The notes: a model not told the origin generated them from the sequence alone. A stretch of DNA of 64,000 bases from [Clostridium] citroniae WAL-17108 (GCF_000233455.1 NZ_JH376424.1:295019-359018), one strand, 5' to 3'; numbered from the stretch's first letter, positions 16,194-26,900 are shown. Translations and numbers: made by a program.

Positions 16194-17078
16194 ATGTATG
16201 AGCTGATCCAGGCGGGACCCAGAAGCTTCTATATTAATTGTCCTGCTAAAATAGGTGTTTTTAAAATAGACGATACCCAGGTCTGTCTCATTGACAGCGG
16301 AAATGACAAGGATGCCGGCCGAAAGGTCCGCCAGATTCTGGAACGGGAGGGCTGGCAGCTTCACGCCATCATCAACACCCATTCCAATGCAGACCACATT
16401 GGAGGCAACCGGTATCTCCAGCAGCAGACAGGCTGCAAGGTGTATGCAAAAGGTGTGGAGGCTGCCTTTACCGCTTACCCGGAACTGGAACCAGCATTTC
16501 TTTACGGAGGTTATCCCTTTGCGGATCTGCGCCACAAATTTCTTATGGCCCCAAGCAGCCAGGTGAGCGACATGGATTCCCTGTATGAAGACGAGGCCCT
16601 GAGAGAACTGGAGATCATTCCTCTTCCGGGCCATTTTTTCCAGATGGTGGGGGTGCGCATCCCTGATGGCACCCTATTCCTGGCTGACTGCCTGAGCAGC
16701 CGCGCCACCCTGGACAAATACAAGGTATCGTTTATATATGATGTGGCTTCCTATCTGGAGACCCTTGACAAAGTCATGACCATGGAGGCCGCCCTTTTTG
16801 TTCCCGCCCATGCGGAGGCGACCGACAGCATCCGCAGTCTGGCCGAGTACAATAAACAGTGCGTCCATGAGATCGCGGCCAAATTGCTGGAGCTGTGCGC
16901 TGCCCCGCAGACCTTTGAGTCGGTTTTAAAAGCTGTTTTTGATTACTACGGCCTGACCATGAACTTCCAGCAGCATGTGCTGGTAGGCTCCACCATACGC
17001 TCCTACCTGGCCTGGCTGAAGGATACGGGGCTCCTGCAGGCATACGTACAGGACAACAGGATCATCTGGTCCGTGTGA
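16194..17078 (+). CDS. MBL-fold metallo-hydrolase
   Basis: 294 residues. The metallo-beta-lactamase signature appears as HSNADHIGGN near residue 62 (H-x-x-x-DH), with later metal ligands in LPGHFFQMVG and LFLADCLSS and a final His in FVPAHAEATD. This class hydrolyses thioesters, lactones, phosphodiesters and similar bonds in the cytoplasm; the substrate is unknown. The ATG at 16194 follows AGGAGG by 7 bases; earlier in-frame ATGs fall within the tandem repeat and are not preferred. It is a lone plus-strand gene. Confidence 0.87.
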   Translation: MYELIQAGPRSFYINCPAKIGVFKIDDTQVCLIDSGNDKDAGRKVRQILEREGWQLHAIINTHSNADHIGGNRYLQQQTGCKVYAKGVEAAFTAYPELEPAFLYGGYPFADLRHKFLMAPSSQVSDMDSLYEDEALRELEIIPLPGHFFQMVGVRIPDGTLFLADCLSSRATLDKYKVSFIYDVASYLETLDKVMTMEAALFVPAHAEATDSIRSLAEYNKQCVHEIAAKLLELCAAPQTFESVLKAVFDYYGLTMNFQQHVLVGSTIRSYLAWLKDTGLLQAYVQDNRIIWSV

Positions 17079-17140
17079 TCTGAGCGGTCTAATCTGAACG
17101 GTCTAATCTAAGCGGTCTGGATGTGTGATCACCGGACCTC

Positions 17141-18838
17141 TTATTCACCCTGCAGTGCGTCAAATCCCTGCTCGCCGGTACGCACCTTGATCACATTTTC
17201 CACATCATATACAAACAGTTTTCCATCTCCGATATTTCCTGTGTACAGGACTTTTTTTGCCGTGGCGATCACGTCCTCCACCGGAACCCTGCTCACCACT
17301 ACTTCCAGTTTGATCTTGGGAAGAAGGGCCACTTCCTCTATCTTTATGCCTCTGTAGTAATTGGCATGGCCCTTCTGGGTGCCGCAGCCCATGACCTGGG
17401 TAATGGTCATGCCGGTCACTCCCAGCTGGGAAAGGGCATCCTTGAGGGCCACAAATCTGGCCTGGTTAAATACCATGACTATTTTTGTCAGCTTGGCTGT
17501 TGTGGAAGCCGGTTTGGATTCGGGGAAATGTTCCACGGTAACGGATTTTTCCATGGAGATCCCTTGGGAAGGCTCTGATTCCTGTGATTTGCCCATGAAT
17601 ACCATGGGCATAAAATCCGCATAGGAACTGGTCAGGTTGTGTTCGGTAGCATCCAGCCCCTTAGTCTCCTCTTCCCAGCCGGCCCGAAGACCGATGGTGT
17701 GCTTTAAGACATTAAAGGTGACGAACATGGTTACGGTAACCCATGCAATGACAGCGATCACGCCGATGAACTGGATCATCAGAAATCCTGCGCCGCCACC
17801 ATATACCAGGCCGCCCTCGGCAGCAAATACCCCGGTAAGCAGAGTTCCCGCAGCACCACACATTCCATGGACCCCAATGGCCCCCACAGGATCATCGATC
17901 TTACACACCTTGTCAATGAACTCAATGCCGAATACCACAACAAAAGCGGCGATCAGGCCAATGAAAAAGGCTCCCACAGGGGTTACAAGGTCACATCCGG
18001 CCGTAATGGCAACCAGGCCTGCCAGGGAACCGTTCAATGTCATGGAAATATCCGGTTTTTTGTAGCGGATCCAGGTAATGACCATGGTGGCTACCGTGGC
18101 CGTGGCCGCTGCCAGGTTGGTGGTTACAAAGATATTGCCCGCTGAATACACGGCAGCATCGCTGTCCATGGCAACCGTGGAACAGCCGTTAAAGCCAAAC
18201 CAGCAGAACCAGAGAATGAACACTCCCAGGGCTCCAAGTGTAAGGCTGTGGCCCAGGATCGCCTTTGGATTCCCCTCCTTGTCATATTTCCCGATACGGG
18301 GCCCCAGGATCTTTGCCCCTATGAGGGCAGCCACTCCGCCGCACATGTGGACCGCAGTGGAACCTGCAAAATCGTGGAATCCCATCTGGGCCAGCCAGCC
18401 GCCGCCCCAGATCCAATGGCCGGATACAGGATATACCACTGCGCTGATCACTGCGCTGTAGATACAGTAGGAAATAAATTTTGTCCTCTCTGCCATGGCT
18501 CCCGACACAATGGTTGCAGCCGTTGCGCAGAAAACAGTCTGGAAGATCAGAAAGGCGGGAAGGGGTACCCCTGAGGGAAGGACCGCGCTGTAGTCGCCTC
18601 TTACCAGCGGATCCAATCCTCCCACCAGTGCGCCTGTGCCCCCAAACATGATGCCAAAGCCTGTAAGCCAGAACAGCGGGGTACCGATGGCAAAGTCCAT
18701 CAGGTTTTTCATGATGATGTTTCCTGCATTTTTAGCCCTTGTGAACCCGGTCTCTACCATTGCAAAACCTGCCTGCATAAAAAACACCAGAGCTGCGCCT
18801 AGCAGGACCCAGATAGTATTAACTGCTGAATAATCCAT
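17141..18838 (-). CDS. Ammonium transporter fused to a C-terminal P-II regulatory domain
   Basis: 565 residues. Residues about 5-410 form an 11-helix Amt channel with the twin conducting-pore histidines in STAVHMCGGVAAL and IGVHGMCGAAG. After a 45-residue linker, residues about 455-565 are a complete GlnB/GlnK domain with the T-loop Tyr (NYYRGIKIEE) and the B-loop TGNIGDGKLFVYDV. Normally GlnK is a separate protein that plugs Amt when nitrogen is plentiful; here it is covalently attached. The ATG at 18838 has AGGAGG 8 bases upstream. Its leader has a strong promoter and two terminator-like hairpins, so transcription attenuation is likely. Confidence 0.93.
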   Translation of the reverse strand: MDYSAVNTIWVLLGAALVFFMQAGFAMVETGFTRAKNAGNIIMKNLMDFAIGTPLFWLTGFGIMFGGTGALVGGLDPLVRGDYSAVLPSGVPLPAFLIFQTVFCATAATIVSGAMAERTKFISYCIYSAVISAVVYPVSGHWIWGGGWLAQMGFHDFAGSTAVHMCGGVAALIGAKILGPRIGKYDKEGNPKAILGHSLTLGALGVFILWFCWFGFNGCSTVAMDSDAAVYSAGNIFVTTNLAAATATVATMVITWIRYKKPDISMTLNGSLAGLVAITAGCDLVTPVGAFFIGLIAAFVVVFGIEFIDKVCKIDDPVGAIGVHGMCGAAGTLLTGVFAAEGGLVYGGGAGFLMIQFIGVIAVIAWVTVTMFVTFNVLKHTIGLRAGWEEETKGLDATEHNLTSSYADFMPMVFMGKSQESEPSQGISMEKSVTVEHFPESKPASTTAKLTKIVMVFNQARFVALKDALSQLGVTGMTITQVMGCGTQKGHANYYRGIKIEEVALLPKIKLEVVVSRVPVEDVIATAKKVLYTGNIGDGKLFVYDVENVIKVRTGEQGFDALQGE

Positions 18839-18898
18839 AATACGTTCCTCCTTGAGGTTTGTTTTTGATGGGGATGACGGTGCCGGATGGCACTGGAA

Positions 18899-18946
18899 CA
18901 ACAAAAGGGTGTATTGCCGCCGGTACCTGGCGATCGCAATACACCC
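18899..18946 (-). terminator. Leader hairpin 2 of the amt transcript (terminator-like)
   Basis: An 11-bp perfect stem, GGGTGTATTGC (18936-18946) pairing with GCAATACACCC (18907-18917), with a GC-rich inner stem and then TTTTGTTGTT on the minus strand, about 60 bases before the amt start codon. Inside a leader, it most likely acts as a regulated attenuator. Confidence 0.6.
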
Positions 18947-18976
18947 CATTGTGCACACTGTTGCTTACGTAAGAAC

Positions 18977-19012
18977 AGAAAAAGCGCCGGTTATAAGCAC
19001 CAGCGCTTTTCT
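18977..19012 (-). terminator. Leader hairpin 1 of the amt transcript (terminator-like)
   Basis: Minus-strand stem AGAAAAGCGC-TGGT against ACCGGCGCTTTTTCT with a 7-base loop, starting only a few bases after the predicted transcript start. The T-run makes it a plausible terminator; because of its A-rich 5' arm it could work on both strands. Confidence 0.5.
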
Positions 19013-19023
19013 TTATGTGCCTT

Positions 19024-19052
19024 ATTATAATGTGCTGACTTTTAAAAGTCAA
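19024..19052 (-). promoter_or_regulatory. Promoter of the amt-PII gene
   Basis: TTGACT (19047-19052), exactly 17 bases, then consensus TATAAT (19024-19029). Predicted transcript start near 19017, giving a leader of about 180 bases. Confidence 0.75.
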
Positions 19053-19135
19053 CCACTAATTAAGTTTTCGTTAATAAATTATAAAAAAAGAATAAAATAC
19101 CAATTATTTTCAGCAAAATGTTAAAGGTCAGACCT

Positions 19136-19429
19136 TTATCGCAGACTGGCGGCCTTCCAGCGCCCGGCCTGGGCCTCAAACTGTTGGTTTACCCAGTCCA
19201 CTCCTTGGGCCAGACCGTCCGCATTAAAGTCAAACAGGACCTTCTCCTTTTCACTGTCCGGGGTAGCGTCATATCCATATGGCTCCGGCCATACGGTAAC
19301 ACCCAGTTTAGGCTTTTCTTCCCCTTCCGCCTCCACCTTTTCCATTTGGAAACGCATTCCCTTGTGGCTTCCAGTGAATTTTTCCTTTTTCAGGAAATTA
19401 ATAGGCATGAAATCTTTTAATTCCAACAT
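19136..19429 (-). CDS. Small hypothetical protein
   Basis: 97 residues, soluble and acidic/basic mixed, starting MLELKDFMPINFLKKEKFTGSH. It resembles small conserved Clostridia proteins that I cannot assign to a function. It follows the lipoprotein gene by 12 bp on the same strand, so the two are likely co-transcribed. No signal peptide or metal motif is evident. Confidence 0.65.
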   Translation of the reverse strand: MLELKDFMPINFLKKEKFTGSHKGMRFQMEKVEAEGEEKPKLGVTVWPEPYGYDATPDSEKEKVLFDFNADGLAQGVDWVNQQFEAQAGRWKAASLR

Positions 19430-19441
19430 GACGGCACCTGC

Positions 19442-19990
19442 TTATTTTTCGTTTTCACTTAACTCGGCCAGTGTTACGGCCAGACCTGCGATGGCGGTAT
19501 CCTCCACCTCGCCGGATGTATAAAGGGTATATTTGGTACTGCCCCATTCCCAGGAAGCCAGGCGGCCGCCGCTTTCCGTGGTCTTGACCTGAACCTCGGT
19601 CTCCTGTCCGTTGCTTCCTGCTGTCTCTGTGAGCACACCCTCTTTAAAACGTTCAAAAATGCCTGCGAAATCCTGGGCTGTGTCGGAGGCCCGGTAGGTG
19701 TACTCAGTGCCGTCAAAGGTGAACTGCACATCCGCCACTTCTCCATTGATGATATAATAGGAAGGGGACTCTGCTTCCTTTGGCAGCACCATGTGAACGC
19801 CTATGGCCTCAAAGTCCAGGACACTGTCCGCCTCCTTCATGGGGTTAGGCATGCCCTGGGATTCCGTCTGTGTGGCCGCGGTGGTCTGGGCAGGCGGAGC
19901 GGGTTCCTTGGCACATCCGCCCAGCACAGAGGCGGCTGTTACAGCAAAAACCAGCAATGAGTTCCTTAAGATTTTTCCATAATGATCCAT
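19442..19990 (-). CDS. Hypothetical lipoprotein
   Basis: 182 residues with a lipoprotein signal peptide ending in the lipobox SVLGGC (Cys near residue 26), then a Pro/Thr/Gln-rich linker and a globular part containing FTFDGTEYTYRASDTAQDF and SWEWGSTKYTLYTSG. It is expected to be anchored on the outer face of the membrane. No family recognised. GGGAGA precedes the ATG. Confidence 0.75.
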   Translation of the reverse strand: MDHYGKILRNSLLVFAVTAASVLGGCAKEPAPPAQTTAATQTESQGMPNPMKEADSVLDFEAIGVHMVLPKEAESPSYYIINGEVADVQFTFDGTEYTYRASDTAQDFAGIFERFKEGVLTETAGSNGQETEVQVKTTESGGRLASWEWGSTKYTLYTSGEVEDTAIAGLAVTLAELSENEK

Positions 19991-20029
19991 ATATATTCTC
20001 CCTTTTCCAATCTGCCATACGTTATTCCA

Positions 20030-21616
20030 TCACTCCTCAGGCCTGAGGCCAACGGTCTGGCAATATTCCTGCAGGGTCCTGTGGAGCTGTCCCTCGGACG
20101 TCTCATCACACAGCACCACGATCTTATCTCCCGCCAAAAGCATGGTATCCCCCCTTGGCACAAACTCGGCATCCCCCCGCATCAGGGACACCACCAGACA
20201 GGTCCTTGGCCAGGCAATGGCGGATACCTTTTTGCCTTCGGCAGCGCTTCCATGGAAGATCATCCCCTCCACCAGGACCTTTTCACCGGTCAGAGTGGCT
20301 TGTTTGTCCGGATTCTGCTTTCGCAGCAGTCTGTGGAGCAGCTGGTCATAAACAGGTGCGCAGTGGAGCATATCGGGCACCAGATAAGCGGCCAGGGATA
20401 CCATGGACAGTGTGAGCAGGTGAGAAAAAGAGCCTGCCATCTCGCTGATCAGGATAATTCCTGTTATGGGCGCCCTGACAATGGCTGAAAAGTATCCCGC
20501 CATGCCAAGAATGATAAAATTCACCAGAAGTCCTGACAGAGAAGGGCTCATATGCTCCGCCACACGGTAATAAATACTTCCGATAATAGCCCCCAGCACA
20601 AGCAGGGGAAGAAAAATGCCGCCCGGAGCGCCTGAGCCAAAGCTGACCATGGAAAAGCAGAACTTGACCACCAAAAGCAGGCACAGGGATCCCAACACCA
20701 TATCCCCGGCAGACAACTCCTCCACCAGGGCGTGGCCTCCGCCCAGGACTCCCCTGTATAAAAAGCCGAACACTCCGGCCAGCATAAAGGGGATCAGGAT
20801 CTTTACAAGGCGCCAGGGGATCCTCTCATACAGGTCCTGGGTCTTGGAAAGTGTGGTGTTGTAGACAACCCCCATTGCTCCGATTATAACTCCCAAAAAC
20901 AGCACATGCCCGTAAGTGGATAAGGGCATCATGTGAGTAATGGTAAATGTAAAAACAGGTTTCAGTCCAAACACATTTCTGGAAACAAAGTCCGATGTGA
21001 TGGAGGCCGCCATGGAGGATAGGAGAAGCTCCGGTGAAAAATGCTTATGTACCTCCTCCAGGGAAAACAGGATACCCGCGATGGGAGCGTTAAAGGCAGC
21101 CGACAATCCGGCGCTGGCACCGCATGTGATCAGCAGCTTTTCCTCAGTCTTAACACGCTTAGTGACCCTTGAAAAACCTTTGGCCGCCATGGCGCCCAAC
21201 TGGATGCTGGGACCTTCACGGCCCAGGGAAAGGCCGCATCCCAGTGACAGGATGCCGCCCCCCAGCTTGGCTAACAGCACCCGCCACCAGCATTCATCGA
21301 TCTCACCCATGATCTCGCCCTCGATCTGCGGGATGCCGCTTCCGGAGATCAGGGATTCCCATTTGAGAAGCCATGCCACAATAAAGGCCGCTGCTGCCAG
21401 GATCAGGAACCACACAGGTATGAACCATGGATGGCTCTGACCAAAATCCAAAATGGAATGCAGCAATGTGTCCGCGTATCCGATCAAATACCGGAACGCC
21501 ACCACCACGGCGCCTGCAATGGCCCCCACTATCACTCCTTCTAATATTAACTCATAGCGAAAACTCCGGTAACGGTTAATCGTATGAGTAACCGTATGTT
21601 CTTCCGGCCGCATCAT
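20030..21616 (-). CDS. ClC-family chloride channel/antiporter with C-terminal RCK domain
   Basis: 528 residues: a ClC core of about 420 residues with the three anion-binding signatures GSGIPQIEG, GREGPSIQLG (containing the gating Glu) and GAPGGIFLPLL, then a TrkA-C/RCK_C-like domain (about 440-520) ending in the typical GDKIVVLCD. Moves chloride, often in exchange for protons. By eye, the position of the internal proton Glu of E. coli ClC seems to be a non-acidic residue in SRNVFGLKP, which would favour a channel or uncoupled transporter, but this rests on an unaided alignment. GGGGGG precedes tandem ATG codons. Confidence 0.88.
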   Translation of the reverse strand: MMRPEEHTVTHTINRYRSFRYELILEGVIVGAIAGAVVVAFRYLIGYADTLLHSILDFGQSHPWFIPVWFLILAAAAFIVAWLLKWESLISGSGIPQIEGEIMGEIDECWWRVLLAKLGGGILSLGCGLSLGREGPSIQLGAMAAKGFSRVTKRVKTEEKLLITCGASAGLSAAFNAPIAGILFSLEEVHKHFSPELLLSSMAASITSDFVSRNVFGLKPVFTFTITHMMPLSTYGHVLFLGVIIGAMGVVYNTTLSKTQDLYERIPWRLVKILIPFMLAGVFGFLYRGVLGGGHALVEELSAGDMVLGSLCLLLVVKFCFSMVSFGSGAPGGIFLPLLVLGAIIGSIYYRVAEHMSPSLSGLLVNFIILGMAGYFSAIVRAPITGIILISEMAGSFSHLLTLSMVSLAAYLVPDMLHCAPVYDQLLHRLLRKQNPDKQATLTGEKVLVEGMIFHGSAAEGKKVSAIAWPRTCLVVSLMRGDAEFVPRGDTMLLAGDKIVVLCDETSEGQLHRTLQEYCQTVGLRPEE

Positions 21617-21667
21617 ATATACCCCCCTGTTTCAAATCACTTTGAAAGCCCTTTCTTACACTTTCCA

Positions 21668-22900
21668 TTACATCTCGCTGTAGGTTCCCTTGAATTTAAC
21701 AAGCTTCGGACGGTAGCCCGCACCTGTGAGCGCCGCCACGATCTGATTCTTGTGGTCTGTTCCAAATGCCTCCATGGTGATGCGGAGCTCCACGGCAGCG
21801 TTGCGGTTGATGCTGATAAACTGGTTGTGCTCCAGCTTGATGATGTTGCCCTGTTCCTTTGCCAAAAGGGATGATACCCTGGCAAGTTCACCCGGCTTAT
21901 CAGGAAGAAGTACGGAAACCGTGAACACGCGGTCCCTCTGGATCAGTCCGTGCTGCACAATAGAGGACATGGTGATCACGTCCATATTGCCGCCGCTTAA
22001 GATGGAAACGATCTTCTTTTTCTGTACATTCAGATGCTTTAATGCGGCAACGGTGAGAAGACCGGAGTTCTCCACGATCATTTTGTGGTTCTCCACCATG
22101 TCCAGAAATGAAACGATCAGCTCGCTGTCCTCAATGGTGATGATATCATCCACATTCTGCTGGATATAGGGGAAAAGCTTTTCTCCCGGTCTCTTGACCG
22201 CGGTGCCGTCCGCAATGGTGTTCACTTCGGGAAGGGTGGTCACCTGTCCCTGGCGCAGGGATTCCTGCATACAGTTGGCGCCCGCCGGCTCCACGCCGAT
22301 CACCTTGATCTTGGGATTAAGAAGCTTTGCCAGGGTGGAAACACCTGTACACAGTCCGCCTCCGCCAACGGGAACCAGTATGTAATCCACGGTGGGCAGT
22401 TCCTTTATGATCTCCATGGCAATGGTGCCCTGTCCTGTTGCCACGGCCAGATCGTCAAATGGATGTACAAAGGTATATCCGTGTTCCTCCGCCAGTTTAT
22501 AGGCATAATCACATGCTTCATCGAACACATCGCCCTCCAGCACCACCTCGGCGCCATATCCCTTGGTGCGGTTTACCTTCATCAGGGGCGTGGTGGTGGG
22601 CATAACAACGGTGGCCTTCACACCGGCCAGCTTGGCTGCATAGGCAACGCCCTGGGCATGGTTGCCCGCTGATGCGGTGATCAGGCCTTTGGATTTTTCC
22701 TCATCACTAAGGGTGCTGATCTTATAGTAAGCGCCTCTCACCTTGTAAGCGCCGGTATACTGCATGTTCTCCGGTTTAAAATACACCTTGTTGCCGGTCT
22801 GGGCAGAGAAATACTCGCTGTATACAAGCTTTGTCTCCGTGGTCACTTCTTTTACAAGATCAGAAGCTTCTTCAAAACACTCTAATGTCAATTCTTCCAT
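21668..22900 (-). CDS. ilvA: Threonine ammonia-lyase with C-terminal ACT domain
   Basis: 410 residues, PLP-dependent fold type II enzyme that deaminates L-threonine to 2-ketobutyrate. The PLP Lys lies in GAYKVRGAYYKI near residue 55, the phosphate-binding loop is VPVGGGGLCTGV near residue 185, and ITASAGNHAQGVAYAA is the substrate loop. A single ACT domain (about 330-405, VSVLLPDKPGELARV) indicates amino-acid control. The single short ACT is also seen in catabolic-type enzymes, so the biosynthetic or fermentative role is open. Monocistronic in appearance. Confidence 0.88.
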   Translation of the reverse strand: MEELTLECFEEASDLVKEVTTETKLVYSEYFSAQTGNKVYFKPENMQYTGAYKVRGAYYKISTLSDEEKSKGLITASAGNHAQGVAYAAKLAGVKATVVMPTTTPLMKVNRTKGYGAEVVLEGDVFDEACDYAYKLAEEHGYTFVHPFDDLAVATGQGTIAMEIIKELPTVDYILVPVGGGGLCTGVSTLAKLLNPKIKVIGVEPAGANCMQESLRQGQVTTLPEVNTIADGTAVKRPGEKLFPYIQQNVDDIITIEDSELIVSFLDMVENHKMIVENSGLLTVAALKHLNVQKKKIVSILSGGNMDVITMSSIVQHGLIQRDRVFTVSVLLPDKPGELARVSSLLAKEQGNIIKLEHNQFISINRNAAVELRITMEAFGTDHKNQIVAALTGAGYRPKLVKFKGTYSEM

Positions 22901-22957
22901 AATTGGGTCCTTCTTTCCATCGTTTGTCTTCTACTATATCACGTTACAGTGCTGAAT

Positions 22958-23896
22958 TCAAGAATTCCTTTGTACATTGAAAAGTGCATTGACAAAATCA
23001 TCCGCATTAAATTTCTGCAGATCATCAATCTGCTCACCAATGCCAATATATTTGACGGGAAGCCCTAATTCAGACTGGATGGCCACCGCGATACCGCCCT
23101 TGGCCGTGCCGTCCAGCTTGGTGAGGATGATCCCCGTAATATCGGCAACCTCCATAAACTGGCGCGCCTGGGCCAGTGCATTCTGGCCCGTGGTGCCGTC
23201 CAGCACCACCAGGGTCTCCCTGTAGGCATCGGCGTATTCTTTGTCAATAATACGGTTGATCTTTTTAAGCTCCTCCATCAGGTTCTTCTTATTATGGAGC
23301 CGGCCGGCCGTGTCACAGATCAGCACATCCGCCTTCCTGGACTTGGCGGCAGCCACGGCGTCATAGATCACAGCCGCCGGGTCGGAGCCTTCCTGCTGTG
23401 CGATAATATCCACTCCCGCCCTGCCGGCCCATTCCGTCAGCTGTTCAATGGCAGCGGCGCGGAATGTATCCGCCGCTGCCAGTATCACCTTGTGGCCGGA
23501 ATCCTTAAGCTGTCCCGCCAGCTTGCCCACGGACGTGGTCTTGCCCACGCCGTTGACCCCGATGACAAGGACCACGGACTTTTTGTGTTCAAACTCATAG
23601 GCATTCTCACCCAGGTCCATCTGTGCCTTGATGCTGCTCACCAGCAGTTCCTTGCACTCCTCCGGCTCCTTGATGTGCTGCTCCTTGACCTTGGCCCTCA
23701 GATCCTCCACAATGGACATGGTGGTCTGGATCCCCAGATCGCCCATGATCAGTGTCTCCTCTATCTCCTCGTAGAAATCATCATCAATGGCGGAAAACCC
23801 ACTGAAGATGGAATCAATGCCGGATACGATGTTGTTGCGGGTCTTGGCAAGCCCTTCTACCAGACGACCGAAAAATCCCTTCTTTCCCTCAGACAT
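22958..23896 (-). CDS. ftsY: Signal recognition particle receptor FtsY
   Basis: 312 residues, membrane-associated GTPase that docks the SRP-ribosome complex. Four-helix N domain (1-95), then the G domain with [16 protein letters not shown] (P-loop), the [11 protein letters not shown] insertion-box region, DTAGRLHNK and [12 protein letters not shown]. The long acidic N-terminal extension of some FtsY proteins is absent, as usual in Firmicutes. It follows smc by 57 bp, the common smc-ftsY order. Confidence 0.97.
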   Translation of the reverse strand: MSEGKKGFFGRLVEGLAKTRNNIVSGIDSIFSGFSAIDDDFYEEIEETLIMGDLGIQTTMSIVEDLRAKVKEQHIKEPEECKELLVSSIKAQMDLGENAYEFEHKKSVVLVIGVNGVGKTTSVGKLAGQLKDSGHKVILAAADTFRAAAIEQLTEWAGRAGVDIIAQQEGSDPAAVIYDAVAAAKSRKADVLICDTAGRLHNKKNLMEELKKINRIIDKEYADAYRETLVVLDGTTGQNALAQARQFMEVADITGIILTKLDGTAKGGIAVAIQSELGLPVKYIGIGEQIDDLQKFNADDFVNALFNVQRNS

Positions 23897-23953
23897 AAAC
23901 CTTCACTCCTTAATTGTCATTTACATTTATCAATAATCATATCACAGTTCCTG

Positions 23954-26900
23954 TTATTTATCCAGGTCATCCTCTATCAGGTTAACGGAAACCAGGGTGG
24001 ATACGCCCTTTTCCTGCATGGTGATACCGTACAGGCGGTCCGCCGCCACCATGGTTCCCCTTCTGTGGGTAATGACGATAAACTGGGTGTTCTTGATCAG
24101 CTTGTGTAGGTATCCCGCAAAACGGTCCACGTTGGAATCGTCCAGGGCTGCCTCGATCTCATCCAGCAGGCAGAAGGGGGAGGGCTTCAGGTTCTGGATG
24201 GCAAAGAGCAGGGAAATGGCTGTCAGCGCCTTCTCGCCGCCGGACAGCTGCATCATATTCTGAAGCTTCTTGCCCGGAGGCTGGGCGATGATCTGGATTC
24301 CCGCTTCCAGGATATCTTCATCCTCCATCAGTTCCAGTGTACCCCGGCCGCCTCCGAACAATTCCTTGAACACCTTGTCGAATTCCGCGCGGATCTGGGA
24401 AAACTTTTCTTCAAACTGGCGTCTCATACCAGTGTCCAGTTCCTCGATGATCTTTTCCAGCTCCGCCTGGGCCTGGGTCAGGTCATCATACTGGGTTTTC
24501 AGGAATTCATACCGCTCAGATACTTCCTTATAGTCCTCAATGGCGTTCACATTGATGTTGCCCAGTCCCCTGATCCTGGATTTCAGCTCATCGATCCGCT
24601 TTTTCACCTCTGAGGAGGATTGGTATTCCTCCTTTTTTAACTCCAGGGCTGTGGAATAGGTCATCTCATATTCGGTCCACATATAGGATGTGGAATGCTC
24701 CAGCTTTTCTTCCAGCTTTTCCTGCTGTGCCTGGATACGGAACATGTCCTTGTCCAGGTCGGCCAGACGGCCGGTCAGTTCCTCCCGCCTGGCAAAAAAA
24801 GCTTTCTGCCCTTTGGTCATTGTCTCCCTGCGGGCAGCCCGCTCCGCGATGATTGCTTCCAGCTCCCTCATCCGCGTATCGCCGTCCGCGATCAGCGCCT
24901 TCAGGCGTTCAATTTCCTGCTGCTTGCCCAGGATGACCTGCTGTGCGTTACCGGTGCCGGCTTCCAGGGACTTAAATTCTTCCTCCAGTTTCCGGATCTC
25001 ACCGGCCACACGGTTTGTATTTTCTTTTATAAAGTCCTGCTTCTGGACCAGGTTGGCAGTTTCCATCTGGACAGCGGACAGGGCCGCGGCAGCCACCTCC
25101 CGCTCTTTGCGGGCATTTTCCAGGAGCGTGGTCTTTTCCTCGATCTCCTGGTTAGCCTGGGTGTTCTTGGACTCCAGTCCTTTGGTGTCCTCCTCCAGGG
25201 CCGTCCGGCTCTGGTTGATCTCCTTTACCTGTTCCTCAAGCTGTCCGTGTTCCCTTACAAGGTCGCTGGAGGAATCCGCGATCTCAGCCTTCTTGTCCTC
25301 CAGCTGGGAAATATTCATGCGGATGGTATTCTCTTTAATGGCAAGGGACTGGATCTCTGCTTTTAACTGCTCCAGCTCCGCCTTTTTCTCCTGGGCCAGG
25401 CTCTCCTTCAGAGCCAGTTCATTCTGTATCTTCTCAATCTGGACCAGCGCCTTGCCGCAGGCCTCCTCCAGTTCTTCGATCTCCCTGCGCCGTCCCAGCA
25501 GATTGCTGCTGTTTTTAAAGGCACCGCCTGTCATGGAACCGCCGGCGCTGAGAAGTTCGCCCTCCAGGGTCACAATGCGCAGGCTGTATCTGTATTTCCT
25601 TGCCAGGGCAATGGCGTTGTCAATGGTATCCACCACCACCACCCGCCCCAAAAGATATCCGGCCAGGCCTTCGTACTGTTTGGCCGCCTGCACCAGGGTG
25701 TTTGCCAGACCCAGCACGCCTTTTTCCTTTAGGGCCGCCGGCTGTGGGAAATGCTGGTTTCCATTAATGCTGGTGAGAGGCAGGAATGTGGCCCTGCCGT
25801 ACTTATTCTTTTTCAGATATTCGATCAGCTGTTTGGCAGTTGCCTCGGAGTCTGTTACAATGTTCTGTATGCTCCCTCCCAGGGCTGTCTCAATGGCTGT
25901 CTCATATTTTTGTTCCGTGGAAATAATATCCGCCACAACGCCGTGGATCCCATGGACCCGGTCCCTCACTTCCATGACACGGCGGATGCTGTTGCCGTAT
26001 CCATCGTAGCGCTCAGCCAGGTTCTTCAGGGATTCCAGCTTGGTGTAAGCCATGTGGTATTCCTGCTGGGTATCGTTTTGGTTGCGTGTGAGACGCCTGA
26101 CCTCTCCCTCGGCCTCTGTCATGGCATCTTCTGTTTCCTGGGCCAGGAACTGCTTGTTCTCCATCAGTTCCCGCACCTGGTCCAGGGCTGTCTGTTCCTT
26201 ATGGATGAGTTCATCCTGAACAGACTCATCACTTTTATACTTAAGCAGTTTCTGCGTTACCTCGCTGCGCCGCAGATTTACCTGCTCCAGCATGGTCTCA
26301 TAACGCTGCTGCCTGGCGGTAAGGGATGCCTTTTCATTGAGGGACTGGATCACCGCAGCCTTGGCTGCTTCTATGGAATCATCCAGTGTGCGGATCAGCT
26401 CGTCCTGGCGGTCCAGCTGCCCCTGGGCCATGTTCTGGCGCTCCCTGGCATCCGATACTTGTGCATCCATGAGGGAGTATTCTTCCTCATAGGAGGACAG
26501 CTGTCCTTTTTTAACTTCCAGTTCACCGGTGATGACAGTCCTCCGGCTGGAGAGATGTTCTTCGTTCATCTCCTCCGTATGTATCTGTTCGTTCAGGACA
26601 TTGATCTGGCCTTCCAGGCTTCCCCGTGAAACCGTCTCACGGTTTAAGGTTTCCCTGTCCGCCGTGATCTGGGTCTCTAGGCCGGTCAGGTCCTGCTCCA
26701 GCTTTTCATACTCTGTTTTCAGGCGTTCTGATTCTTTTCTGGTATCATCCATGTCGCCGGATAACAGGCTGCAGTTTTTTTCCACCTCCTGCAGCTGCCG
26801 GCCGATCGCCTCCGTGTCCATAAGGAACAGGTTGGCATCGCAGATCTTCAGTTCGTCCTTTAACTGCAGGTATTCCCTGGCAGCCCTGGACTGTCGTTCC

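Noticed and set aside
16083-16634. A 183-codon minus-strand frame across the MBL gene
   Set aside because: Shadow of the MBL gene, lacks a ribosome site and domain resemblance.
18840-19020. ANTAR-target double hexaloop motif in the amt leader
   Set aside because: Hairpins exist, but neither terminal loop is a hexanucleotide with A at position 1 and G at position 4 as required for ANTAR binding.
24690-26009. A 439-codon plus-strand open frame antisense to smc
   Set aside because: Ser/Arg-rich, low-complexity translation typical of the reverse complement of a coiled-coil gene; no ribosome site and the smc frame on the other strand is unquestionable.
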